Positions 1-7,622 of a DNA stretch of 33,249 nt are shown in pieces (within the stretch, counting starts at the first letter, position 1; the number at the start of each line of letters is the position of its first letter). The stretch comes from a bacterium. GTDB taxonomy: Bacteria; Desulfobacterota; Binatia; UBA12015. The stretch covers positions 1 to 33,249 of the forward strand of contig JAUIFY010000027.1 of assembly GCA_030430245.1 (NCBI GenBank), written 5' to 3'. Made by a program: the position numbers and the translations under genes. The notes below the pieces were generated by a model. It searched no databases. It had not been told where the DNA came from and saw nothing but the letters and a program-made list of their open reading frames with translations.

Positions 1-705
1 GACCGTGACCGCGTCCTGGCCGGTCATCGCGTCGGCGACGAGCAGCGTCTGGCGCGGCTTCACCGTGTCGCGGACGGTGCGGAGCTCGGCCATGAGCTCT
101 TCGTCGATCGCGAGGCGTCCGGCGGTGTCGAAGATGACGGTGTCGAAGCCGCCCGTCTTGGCCTCCTCGATCGCGGCCTTCGCGATCTCGGCCGGGACGC
201 CGCCCTCTTCCGGCGTGTCGTACACATCGGCCGGAGAGCCGACCTGCCCCGCGAGCGTCTTCAGCTGCTGAATGGCGGCGGGACGGGAGAGGTCCAGCGG
301 GACGAGGAACGGCCGCGCCTGGCGCGTCTGGATCAGGTGCGTTGCGAGCTTCGCCGACGTGGTCGTTTTGCCCGAGCCCTGGAGGCCGACGAGCATGATC
401 GTCGCGATGCCGTCGCCGGAGAGGTCGAGCTTTCCCGCCGCGCCGCCCATGAGCTCGACGAGCTCCCCGTGGACGATCTTGACGAGCTGCTGGTCCGGAG
501 AGAGGCTGCGGAGCACCTCCTGGCCGACGGCCTTCTCCCGCACCTTCTCCAGGAACGCCTTGGTGACCTGGAAATGGACGTCCGCTTCGAGGAGTGCCAT
601 GCGCACGTCGCGCAAGGCTTCGTCGATGTTGGCCTCGGTGAGCTTGCCCGTTCCGCGGATCTTGCGGAATACGCCCTCGAGCTTGTCGGAAAGGGAATCG
701 AACAT
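1..705 (-). CDS. ffh: Signal recognition particle GTPase Ffh, N-terminal part (cut by window edge)
   Basis: The translation begins MFDSLSDKLEGVFRKIRG, the usual Ffh start. A helical N domain (about residues 1-85) is followed by the GTPase domain with the P-loop GLQGSGKTTT (about residues 105-115) and the G3 motif DTAGR (about 190). About 235 of the usual ~450 residues are present. The rest of the G domain and the Met-rich M domain, which binds 4.5S RNA and signal sequences, lie beyond base 1. Ffh pairs with 4.5S RNA and FtsY to deliver nascent membrane proteins to the translocon. The start at 703-705 is set by the conserved N-terminus. The upstream region is noncoding and diverges from the lipoprotein gene at 1222. 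Confidence 0.95.
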   Translation of the reverse strand, partial: MFDSLSDKLEGVFRKIRGTGKLTEANIDEALRDVRMALLEADVHFQVTKAFLEKVREKAVGQEVLRSLSPDQQLVKIVHGELVELMGGAAGKLDLSGDGIATIMLVGLQGSGKTTTSAKLATHLIQTRQARPFLVPLDLSRPAAIQQLKTLAGQVGSPADVYDTPEEGGVPAEIAKAAIEEAKTGGFDTVIFDTAGRLAIDEELMAELRTVRDTVKPRQTLLVADAMTGQDAVTV

Positions 706-1221
706 CTGGTCGAAACGAAACGAGGGTCGCACCCACCCCGCGTATCGCCTCCAGCGGACGCCTGAAGGGTAGTGGGGCCCCCTGGGGTTGTCAATTCAGG
801 GTGCTCGGGGTCGGGGCCCCGTCGACTGTTGCACCTGGTGGGACGGGAGCCGGTCCACGCTCCCGGTGCGAGCAGCCGTTCGACATCCGTCGGCGAAACT
901 CCGTGCCCTTCGTCGGGGTCTCTTCGGGAGGCACGCTCTCGCCGGTCGTTCGAGGTACTTTCTACTTGCTCGTTGGGACGGTCGGATTCCTGGTGAGGCG
1001 GCTCCGCGCCCGTGAGCTCTCGGCTCGAGCGAGGCGCGGTCTTCTCGAACGTCGCCGGCTTTCTCACCAATCTACAAGTTGCCTCGCCGGCACCGCGGCG
1101 CTCACGAAATCGCGCCCGACGACGTGCGATCGAGACTGGCCTCCTTCTTGCGACGTCCCCGGTCGTTCCCGGACATCGAACCCGAGCGGTGCCGAGCGCC
1201 GCCCCGATAGGAGGATATGCC
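706..1221. other. Intergenic region between ffh and the small lipoprotein gene
   Basis: These 516 bases show no convincing gene on either strand. They contain two GGGGCCCC palindromes (near 774 and 814) and a 7-bp hairpin at 844-865 (CGGGAGC/GCTCCCG, 8-base loop) without a T tract. Promoters for ffh (leftward) and the lipoprotein (rightward) should lie here, but I see no clear -35/-10 pair. Confidence 0.5.
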
Positions 1222-1923
1222 ATGAAAACGTTCGCCAAGACCGTGGTACCCGTGATCGGCGCCCTCGCGCTGACCCTTTCCGTCGGTTGCACCGTCGAGC
1301 AGACGGAGGAGGGCCGCCTGCCCGACGTCGACGTCGAAGGTGGCAACTTGCCGAAGTATGACATCGACACCCCCGACGTCGACGTCTCGATGAAGAAGAA
1401 GACCATCGAGGTGCCGGACGTCGAGGTGAAGACGAAGAAGACCGAGGTCACCGTTCCGGACTTCGACGTGACCATGCCGAACGAGCAAGAGGAGCGGGAG
1501 GATGAGGAGCGGGGCGAGCCGTCCTGGCGCTCGGCGCACGCACCTCGGAAGATGAAGCGCCGGCCCCGGGGACTCCCCGGAGCCGGCGCTTCTGTTTCGT
1601 GCATGTCGCGCACGGCGACTGGCATTCGTCATGGATGGACGACGGCGGTCGGTTGGGCCAGATCCGCCAGCTCGAGATCGCCTCGACCTCGACTCGCTGG
1701 TCGTGCGCGCGGCCGATCACCGAGTCGTTGCCCGCGATCCGCTGGCTCGCGCCGCATCGTGCGACGACTTGCCGATCGGACGCCTTGCCGATCGTCCGAT
1801 GCCCTGCCGCACGAGCTCGGAGGCGACCGCTCTCACGCGTTCTTCGGAGCGAGAGCGGGCCGCCCGCCGAAGGCAAGACGCCGCTCGACCAGCGCCGTCA
1901 GTGTCGATCGTCGTCCTTGGTGA
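1222..1923 (+). CDS. Small lipoprotein with alternating acidic/Lys repeats; true C-terminus uncertain
   Basis: A strong ribosome site (GGAGGA, ~1210) precedes ATG 1222. Residues 1-23 are a lipoprotein signal peptide (MKTFAKTVVPVIGALALTL, lipobox ending at Cys23). The mature part is a low-complexity run of PDVDV, IEVPDVEVKTKK and VTVPDFDV units, typical of small hypothetical lipoproteins; function unknown. The frame as read has no stop until 1921-1923, although a strong hairpin terminator sits at 1555-1591. Residues after about 95 become Arg/Ser-rich and look non-coding. A one-base indel would end the protein at TGA 1503-1505 or TGA 1553-1555, so about 94-111 residues is the likely real length. 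The extended frame also overlaps the convergent CsbD-like gene. Confidence 0.6.
   Translation: MKTFAKTVVPVIGALALTLSVGCTVEQTEEGRLPDVDVEGGNLPKYDIDTPDVDVSMKKKTIEVPDVEVKTKKTEVTVPDFDVTMPNEQEEREDEERGEPSWRSAHAPRKMKRRPRGLPGAGASVSCMSRTATGIRHGWTTAVGWARSASSRSPRPRLAGRARGRSPSRCPRSAGSRRIVRRLADRTPCRSSDALPHELGGDRSHAFFGARAGRPPKARRRSTSAVSVDRRPW
1555..1591 (+). terminator. Hairpin terminator downstream of the lipoprotein gene
   Basis: Perfect 10-bp outer stem AAGCGCCGGC/GCCGGCGCTT, a single mismatch, then a 6-bp inner stem CCGGGG/CCCCGG around a 3-base loop. It is followed by CTGTTTCG, a weak T tract. It lies inside the open frame that starts at 1222, which argues that the frame is artificially long. Confidence 0.75.
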
Positions 1924-2086
1924 TGGCGTCCTTCACCTTGTCGACGGCGTTTCCGACCACATCCTTCACGCGTCCGGCGGCCTGCTCGGCCTTGCCCTCT
2001 TCCTTCAAGTCCTTGTCGTCCGTGAGCGCGCCGGCTGCCTCCTTCACGCGACCGCTCACCTTGTCCACGGTTCCATTGCCACTCAT
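1898..2086 (-). CDS. CsbD-family stress-response protein
   Basis: A 62-residue, highly charged, probably helical protein: MSGNGTVDKVSGRVKEAAG, then DKDLKEEGKAEQAAGRVKD and a Lys/Asp-rich tail. The GxxxKxxGxxKEAxG pattern is the CsbD family signature. The family is general-stress-induced (sigma-B in Bacillus, YjbJ in E. coli) and has no known enzymatic activity. ATG 2084-2086 is chosen because AGGAGA lies about 8 bases upstream and the longer open frame before it is Arg/Ser junk. The gene is monocistronic and convergent with the lipoprotein gene. Confidence 0.88.
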   Translation of the reverse strand: MSGNGTVDKVSGRVKEAAGALTDDKDLKEEGKAEQAAGRVKDVVGNAVDKVKDAITKDDDRH

Positions 2087-2812
2087 GTCGTCTCTCCTCG
2101 TTCGTTTGTCCCGTGTCTTCGATTCTCCGCTCGACCAATCCGAGCGAGCTTCCATCGCTTTGCAACGGGCGTGCCGCGGCGCCGCGGCACGAGACTGCCG
2201 GCGACCTCGGCACGCGCTCGGGGGCGGCGACGACTCGGTTCGAGATTCCTTCAGCGAGGTTGGGGTGCTCGGGCGGTCCGGTGTCCGAGTCGGTACGAAC
2301 GCCCGTTCCCGGCGTACCCCACCCGTTGGGTGCACGCGCCGCTCCTCCGCTCCGGATTGTAGATTCTGCCGTAACACGACGGCCATGTCGTCGTGGGCTG
2401 CGCCGCGCCCGGCTCGAAGCGGTCACGGGCTGCCGCATCCTCGGTGGGTCGTGTGATCCGCAGGAGCGCGGGGGGCGCGGACGCGGGGCAGGGCGCTTGC
2501 AGCGCTCCCGGGAGGTGTCACGGAGTCGAGGTCGCTTCGCGACTCCGCAGAGCACCGGGCGGCGCTCCTCGGCGTCGCCGCTCTGGTGGTCGGATCGGCG
2601 TCCGACGGACCTCCGCGGGGACGCGGCCGAGCGCTTCGCGCTGCGCGCCGCCACGGCTCCGCGCGTGGCCATCGTCGCCGACGGCCCGGCCCGCGAGGTC
2701 GAGGACGACCTGGTGCAGACCGCGAGCGCCCTGGGGCTTCGAGCTCGCCGCCGGACGCGATTCGCGCGAATACACGGGCGGGTTCGGGGCGCGGCGGAAT
2801 CCGGTCCGGGGG
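2087..2812. other. Gene-poor stretch with possible decayed reading frame
   Basis: No intact gene is evident in these 726 bases. On the plus strand between about 2520 and 2815, protein-like sequence appears in three successive frames: SLRDSAEHRAALLGVAALVV (frame of base 2586), then AAERFALRAATAPRVAIVAD and AREVEDDLVQTASALG one frame over, then FELAAGRDSREYTGGFGA one more frame over. This could be a decayed gene with two +1 shifts, but GC-rich DNA produces such runs by chance. No family is recognised. The csbD promoter must lie at the left end. Confidence 0.3.
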
Positions 2813-4249
2813 TCAGAGCATCGGGCTCAGAAGCTTGCAGCAGTGGTCGACGTACTGCTGGACCTTCGATCGATCGGCCCACGCCACGGGGTCGATGAGG
2901 CGGGACTCGTCCACGTAGCGCTCGAAGGTCGCCCGGATGGCGTCGATCGAGTCGGCATCGGAGAGCAGGACTCCGAGCTCGTCGTCGAGAAACATCGACC
3001 GGCGATCGAAGTTGCCGGATCCCACGTACGCGAGCTCGTCGTCGAGAAGCATCGCCTTCGTGTGCAGGGTCCCCTGGCCGTGCAGGAAGACGCGGATTCC
3101 ATCGGGGACGATCTCGTCGAAGAACGCGCGTGCGGTTGCATCGACGTACCACTTGTCGCTCTTCTCGGGCAGGATCAGTCGGACGTCCACACCGCGCTGC
3201 GATGCGATCCCGAGCGCGAGGAGCGTCGCCTCGTCCGGGACGAAGTAGGGGCTGCAGATCGTCAGACGGGACCGCGCCTGATGGATGGCTCCGACGAAGA
3301 CGCGACGTAGCTCCGAGGCGCGGCCCGTGTGTCGGGACCCGATTACCTGCACGAGAGCGTCGCCCGCCTCGCGGGGCGGAGCGATGTCGGCGACCGCGTC
3401 CGGAACACCGCGTTCGAGATACAAGTCGGCCAGGAACAACGAACGGAGCATCGCCGCGGCCGGCCCCTCGATGCGAGCGTTGAGCTGAACCCACGCGCCG
3501 TCCTCCAGGCCGGAGTCGGCCTCGTGGATGTTCTGGGATCCGACGTAGGCCACGCGACCGTCGAGGACAGCGATCTTGCGATGATTCCGAAGGTCGATTC
3601 TCTCGATCCGATCGCGAACCGGGTTGAGGGGACGCAGCGGCGCGACCTCGACGCCGGCCTCCTCCAGCTCTGCCGCGAGTTCGCGGAAGGCGGACCGGCC
3701 ACCTTCCAGCCAGGCGGAGATGGATCCGACCAGAAGCCGGCACCGTACGCCGCGCCGGGCCGCGGCTCCGAGGGCGGCCGCCACGCGGCGCCCGACCCCG
3801 TCGTCGACGAAGAGGTAGTACAGCAGCTCGGCGCTCTCCTCGGCGCTCTCGATGTCCCGGAGCAGGGCATCGATGAAGGCGTCGGTCTCGAGAACCTGCA
3901 CGCGATTCCCCCGCAACGGGGTGCTGGCGCGTCGCCAGCCGATCCGGTGGGTCAGCCGACGGACCTCTCCTTCGGCGTCCCCGGACGGGTCGTCGCCCTG
4001 GAACCGCTCGATGATCGCGTCGCGAGCCGGGTCGAGGGCGCGCGCCACGGCGTCGAGCTCGCCCCGGCGATTGCGGAGCCTCAACCAGCCGAAATGAACG
4101 TAGGCGGCGAGGCCCAGGACAGGGAGGAACGCGATCAGGACGAGCCATCCGATCGCGACGTGCGGACGATGATGGCGCGCGACGAACGGGATCGCGCCGA
4201 TCGGAACGACGATCTCGGCGACGCCGTAGAGGGTCGAGAGGAGGTCCAT
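2813..4249 (-). CDS. cls: Cardiolipin synthase, phospholipase D family
   Basis: This 478-residue membrane enzyme should join two phosphatidylglycerols (or a similar pair) into cardiolipin. Two N-terminal transmembrane segments (about residues 8-25 and 31-55) match the bacterial ClsA layout and length. Two HKD motifs are intact: H223-x-K225-x4-D230 (NHRKIAVLDGRVAYVGSQN) and H396-x-K398-x4-D403 (LHTKAMLLDDELAYVGSGN), each followed by the GSxN/GSxNxD element. The start MDLLSTLYGVAEI gives the normal hydrophobic N-terminus. It is monocistronic on the minus strand. 270 bases separate it from the sulfatase-like gene. Subclass ClsA versus a PLD-type transferase with other substrates cannot be settled from sequence alone. 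Confidence 0.92.
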   Translation of the reverse strand: MDLLSTLYGVAEIVVPIGAIPFVARHHRPHVAIGWLVLIAFLPVLGLAAYVHFGWLRLRNRRGELDAVARALDPARDAIIERFQGDDPSGDAEGEVRRLTHRIGWRRASTPLRGNRVQVLETDAFIDALLRDIESAEESAELLYYLFVDDGVGRRVAAALGAAARRGVRCRLLVGSISAWLEGGRSAFRELAAELEEAGVEVAPLRPLNPVRDRIERIDLRNHRKIAVLDGRVAYVGSQNIHEADSGLEDGAWVQLNARIEGPAAAMLRSLFLADLYLERGVPDAVADIAPPREAGDALVQVIGSRHTGRASELRRVFVGAIHQARSRLTICSPYFVPDEATLLALGIASQRGVDVRLILPEKSDKWYVDATARAFFDEIVPDGIRVFLHGQGTLHTKAMLLDDELAYVGSGNFDRRSMFLDDELGVLLSDADSIDAIRATFERYVDESRLIDPVAWADRSKVQQYVDHCCKLLSPML

Positions 4250-4519
4250 TGCCGCCCCGTACGCAAGGCACGTGCCCGAAACGAGGGCCGCAGCGACCTC
4301 CGCTCTCGAGCCGCCTCGTACGATCTCTTGAAAGGATTACGGTAAAGAGCCGGCGAAGCCGGAGCTCGTCGAGCCGCCAGGAGAGTCGTCCGTCGCGCGG
4401 AATCTCGGCCGTGAAGCGCGTTGCGTCGTGGCCCGAGATGACCCCAGCCCGTCCTCGTGCCGCGCCGCGGCTCCCCTCGGTTGGGACCGACATCGTCGCA
4501 GGGGCCGTCGCTTCGCCGG

Positions 4520-5839
4520 TCAGTCCACGTAGCCGAGAGCGCGGAGCGCGGCGCGAGTCCGCTCGTCCTCGAGCGTCCTGCTCGACGTCGCGGCGAGCTC
4601 TGTCGCGAGAGAGGAGAAGCGGGCGCGGAGCGATGTGGCGCGCTCCCCGTCCACCGCTTCGTCCCGCCGGTCCGCGACGAACACCCGCCTTTCGTCCCCC
4701 GTGAACAGGACGCCGTCTTCGACGACGTAGAAGAGAGCTCCTCCCTTGGGGATCCGTCTGCCGTCGACGAGAGTCTGCCGGGCCGCAGCGTCGAAGGCCC
4801 TCCTCATCCCGGTCGCCGTCGCCCCGGTTGCCGGTGAGCCCGATGTGAGGTCTCGACCGTCGTCGACCTCGTCGAGTCCGGCCACGGCCCGGATCGTTGC
4901 CGCCACGTCGACCGAGCCCGCCGTGTCCTCGCGCAGGCCGGGCTGGAGTCCGGGTGACACGATGAACAGCGGCACGTGGATCTGCTCCATCGTGAGCCGG
5001 TTCCCGTGTCCGATCGTACCTTCTTCGCCGAAGCTCTCGCCGTGGTCCGAAGTGAACACGACCGTGGTCTCGAACGCATCGGCATCCAGATGGCGGAAGA
5101 GCCGTGCGAGGGAACGGTCCAGCGTCTCGACGTCCCGGTCGTAGGCCTCTCGAGCCGCTGCGATCTGGTCCACCACGCCGGGAGACCGACGCGACGCCGA
5201 CGCGAGAAGGTCCGAGATGCGCACGGTGTCGTCCCCGTCCGCCCCATCGCTGTCGCCGTACGGATCGTGCGGGTCGAAATAGTGGAGCCAGAGGAATTGA
5301 TCCGTGTTCGGCGCGTCGTCGAGGATGCGGAGTGCGCGATCGGTGACGGACTTCGACAGGGCGTAGAACGCATCGGTCTCCACCGGCTCCCCAGCCCACT
5401 CGGCAACGTAGCCGCGATCGAATTCGTCGCTGTAGAGCTCGAAGCCCTGGTCGAAGCCGAAGCGCCGGTCCACTGGGAAGGATGAGACCACTGCGGCCGT
5501 GAAGAAGCCGGCGGCTCGCAGCTGCTCGGCGATGGTGGCCTGCTCCGAGGCGAGCACCGCTCCGTTGCGGTCGACGCCGTGTTGCCACGGATGCCGCCCC
5601 GTGAAGAGGCTCGCGTGGGTCGGCTGGGTTGCCGACGACGCCGCGTAGAAGCTCGCGAAGATCTGGCCTCGCCTGGCGAAACGAGCGGTCGCGGGCATGT
5701 GGGTCTCGTCCAGGCTGTCGAAGCGGAGCGTGTCCGCGGTGATGAGGACGATTCTCTTCGGCTTCGGCGGGGACGAGGGGCACCCGGCCGCGAGCACGAC
5801 GGCGACCGCCCCGAGAGTCCATGCGACGCACCCGGCCAT
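4520..5839 (-). CDS. Sulfatase-fold lipoprotein with Thr at the nucleophile position
   Basis: A 439-residue alkaline-phosphatase-superfamily enzyme. The start at 5837-5839 gives a lipoprotein signal peptide (MAGCVAWTLGAVAVVLAAGC, lipobox Cys20), so it should be anchored on the periplasmic side. Metal-site elements are visible: ITADTLRFD (Asp36) and TSDHGESFGEEGTIGHG in the C-terminal half. The sulfatase signature C/S-x-P-x-R is replaced by T71-Q-P-T-H, followed by the usual SLFTGRHP. Thr71 therefore sits where Cys/Ser is converted to formylglycine. That is the arrangement of phospho-group transferases (LtaS, EptA type) rather than true sulfatases. The substrate is unknown. It is divergent from the membrane glycosyltransferase-like gene. 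No Shine-Dalgarno is obvious. The frame stays open upstream to ~6673, but that part is antisense to the neighbour. Confidence 0.82.
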   Translation of the reverse strand: MAGCVAWTLGAVAVVLAAGCPSSPPKPKRIVLITADTLRFDSLDETHMPATARFARRGQIFASFYAASSATQPTHASLFTGRHPWQHGVDRNGAVLASEQATIAEQLRAAGFFTAAVVSSFPVDRRFGFDQGFELYSDEFDRGYVAEWAGEPVETDAFYALSKSVTDRALRILDDAPNTDQFLWLHYFDPHDPYGDSDGADGDDTVRISDLLASASRRSPGVVDQIAAAREAYDRDVETLDRSLARLFRHLDADAFETTVVFTSDHGESFGEEGTIGHGNRLTMEQIHVPLFIVSPGLQPGLREDTAGSVDVAATIRAVAGLDEVDDGRDLTSGSPATGATATGMRRAFDAAARQTLVDGRRIPKGGALFYVVEDGVLFTGDERRVFVADRRDEAVDGERATSLRARFSSLATELAATSSRTLEDERTRAALRALGYVD

Positions 5840-5929
5840 CGGGTGGGCGGCCGATTTGGTGTTTGGCGAATGAGACGACGGTCGCAGGTGGTCTCCGCGC
5901 ACGAGGTCATGGTAGATGTGGCCGGCCGC

Positions 5930-7615
5930 ATGACGCAATCGACGGCCTTCGGATCCGACGCCACGAGCTTGCGCGCCACGTGGGGACTGCTCCCACCGGT
6001 CCTCGTCGGTGTGGTGCTCCGCCTGTTTCGGGTCGACGAGCAGATTCTGGTCTGGGACGAGCTCCACACGGTCAAAGCAGCGCTTGCAAGGCCGATCGGC
6101 GAGATCCTTCGCAATTGGATGTACCAAGCCGCGGACTACTGCGTGCCGATGACCGCATTCGCCCGCGCTCTCCTCGATGGCGGTGTGCGGCTGTCGGAGA
6201 TGCACTTCCGCGTCGTGCCCCTCGCGGCGGGCGTTGCGGCACTGGTCGTCATACCGGTCGGCCTGCGCCCGAAGATCGGCGACCGCGCTGCGACCACCCT
6301 CGCTTGGCTCCTCGCGATCTCGCCGCTTCTCGTCCTCTACAGTCGGATCGTCCGCTCGTACATGCCTGCGACGCTCTTCGCGTTCGTCGCGTTGATGTCG
6401 TTCGATCTGTGGTGGCGCACTCGGTCGCGACCCGCTTCGGTCGCGTACGTCGGGTTCGCGGTGCTGGCGATCTACTTCCACCTGGGCTCCGCGCCCGTGG
6501 TCCTCTCGCCCTTCGTCTTCGCCGCGATTGAGACCGTGCTCCGGGCTCGGGACCGATCGACGCTCGTGCGCAACGCGCGCTCGCTCGCCATCGTCTTCGG
6601 GGCCGTCTCGCTCGTCCTCGGCGCGGTACTTCTTCCCGCGGCCGCGTCGCTCGCATCCCTCACGCGCAGCCACCGCGGTGCAGGCGTTCCGTCTCTCGAC
6701 ACCGTCGTCGAGGTGGTGCGACTCGAGGCCGGGACCACATCCATCGTGCTCGCGGCGTTCATGGCGTTGCTCGCCCTGCGCGGAGCCATTGCCCTCGCCC
6801 GTCGTGACCCTCGTTTTCGTTCACTCCTCGCGGTCGCAGCGATCGCGCACGTCGTCGGCCTCGGGGTTCTGCGCCCGGTGAAGCTCGAGGAGGCGTTGCC
6901 CTTGACGCGATACCTGCTCGTGCTGCTGCCGTTCGCGCTCGCTCTGGTGGCTCTGGGCGCGACCGAGTCCTGGGGGAGGACGTCGCGGCCGCATCCTCTC
7001 CAGTGGGTTGCGGTAGCGCTCCTTCTCCTCCTGGTCTTCTCGACGGGGCCGCTCTCGTCGCGCGAGTTCGTCCGAGGGAACCTGGTCCATCACCCCGGAT
7101 TCATGCGGTTCACGGTCGCGCGCGAGACCCGATCGAGGACCCGGCTTCCGCGCGCGTACGAGATGATGATCGCGCGGCTCGGCGGTGGACCGGCGACGCT
7201 CGTCGAAGACCCGTGGGCCAATGTCGGCAGCCGCGTGTTCTTCGCATACCAGAGCCACCATGAGCTTCCGTTCCTTCCGGTCGCCATGGACCCGAAGCTT
7301 CGCGACCCGCGGTTGTCCCTTCGCAACGATTTGGAGCCGGCCGTCGAGGCGATCCTCGAGACGTCGGCTAGCCATCTCGTTCTGCATCGTGATCTCCAGT
7401 CCGAGCTGCGCGCCGTCCGCCGCGCCGAGCCCGAGGGGGAACGGCGCAGCGCCGTGCTGGAGGAATACGGTCGCTACTTGCGCCAGCTCGCCACCGATCG
7501 GTCTCGCGAGCTTCGCGCGGCATGGGGAGCTCCCGAGATCAGCGAAGATGGGATCGAGATCTGGGATCTCGAAGCGGCTCGTGCACGCGGCGGCAGCTTC
7601 GCGGGGCAACGGTGA
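5930..7615 (+). CDS. Multi-pass membrane protein, GT-C/ArnT-like glycosyltransferase
   Basis: About 561 residues with some 10-11 hydrophobic segments over residues ~14-400 and a soluble C-terminal part. Right after the first segment comes VWDELHTVKAA, an acidic loop in the position of the catalytic DE motif of GT39/ArnT/PMT-type polyprenyl-linked sugar transferases. LLVLYSRIVRSYMPATLFAF is also typical of this fold. The role would be moving a sugar from a lipid carrier to an envelope acceptor; donor and acceptor are unknown. ATG 5930 leaves a short cytoplasmic N-terminus before the first membrane span. ATG 5909 and ATG 5870 are in-frame alternatives and none has a good ribosome site. It is divergent from the sulfatase-like gene and ends 7 bases from the convergent sensor kinase. 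Confidence 0.75.
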   Translation: MTQSTAFGSDATSLRATWGLLPPVLVGVVLRLFRVDEQILVWDELHTVKAALARPIGEILRNWMYQAADYCVPMTAFARALLDGGVRLSEMHFRVVPLAAGVAALVVIPVGLRPKIGDRAATTLAWLLAISPLLVLYSRIVRSYMPATLFAFVALMSFDLWWRTRSRPASVAYVGFAVLAIYFHLGSAPVVLSPFVFAAIETVLRARDRSTLVRNARSLAIVFGAVSLVLGAVLLPAAASLASLTRSHRGAGVPSLDTVVEVVRLEAGTTSIVLAAFMALLALRGAIALARRDPRFRSLLAVAAIAHVVGLGVLRPVKLEEALPLTRYLLVLLPFALALVALGATESWGRTSRPHPLQWVAVALLLLLVFSTGPLSSREFVRGNLVHHPGFMRFTVARETRSRTRLPRAYEMMIARLGGGPATLVEDPWANVGSRVFFAYQSHHELPFLPVAMDPKLRDPRLSLRNDLEPAVEAILETSASHLVLHRDLQSELRAVRRAEPEGERRSAVLEEYGRYLRQLATDRSRELRAAWGAPEISEDGIEIWDLEAARARGGSFAGQR

Positions 7616-7622
7616 CGACGGG

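Noticed and set aside
1833..5831. Very long open frame on the minus strand (over 1300 codons)
   Set aside because: It is out of frame with cls and the sulfatase-like gene, extremely Arg-rich, and has no domain-like content. GC-rich DNA leaves such shadow frames open.
5840..6673. N-terminal extension of the sulfatase-like gene
   Set aside because: It overlaps the coding frame of the divergent membrane protein and would bury the lipoprotein signal peptide.
7616..7622. Terminator between the convergent membrane protein and sensor kinase
   Set aside because: Only 7 bases separate the genes and no stem with a T tract is visible there.
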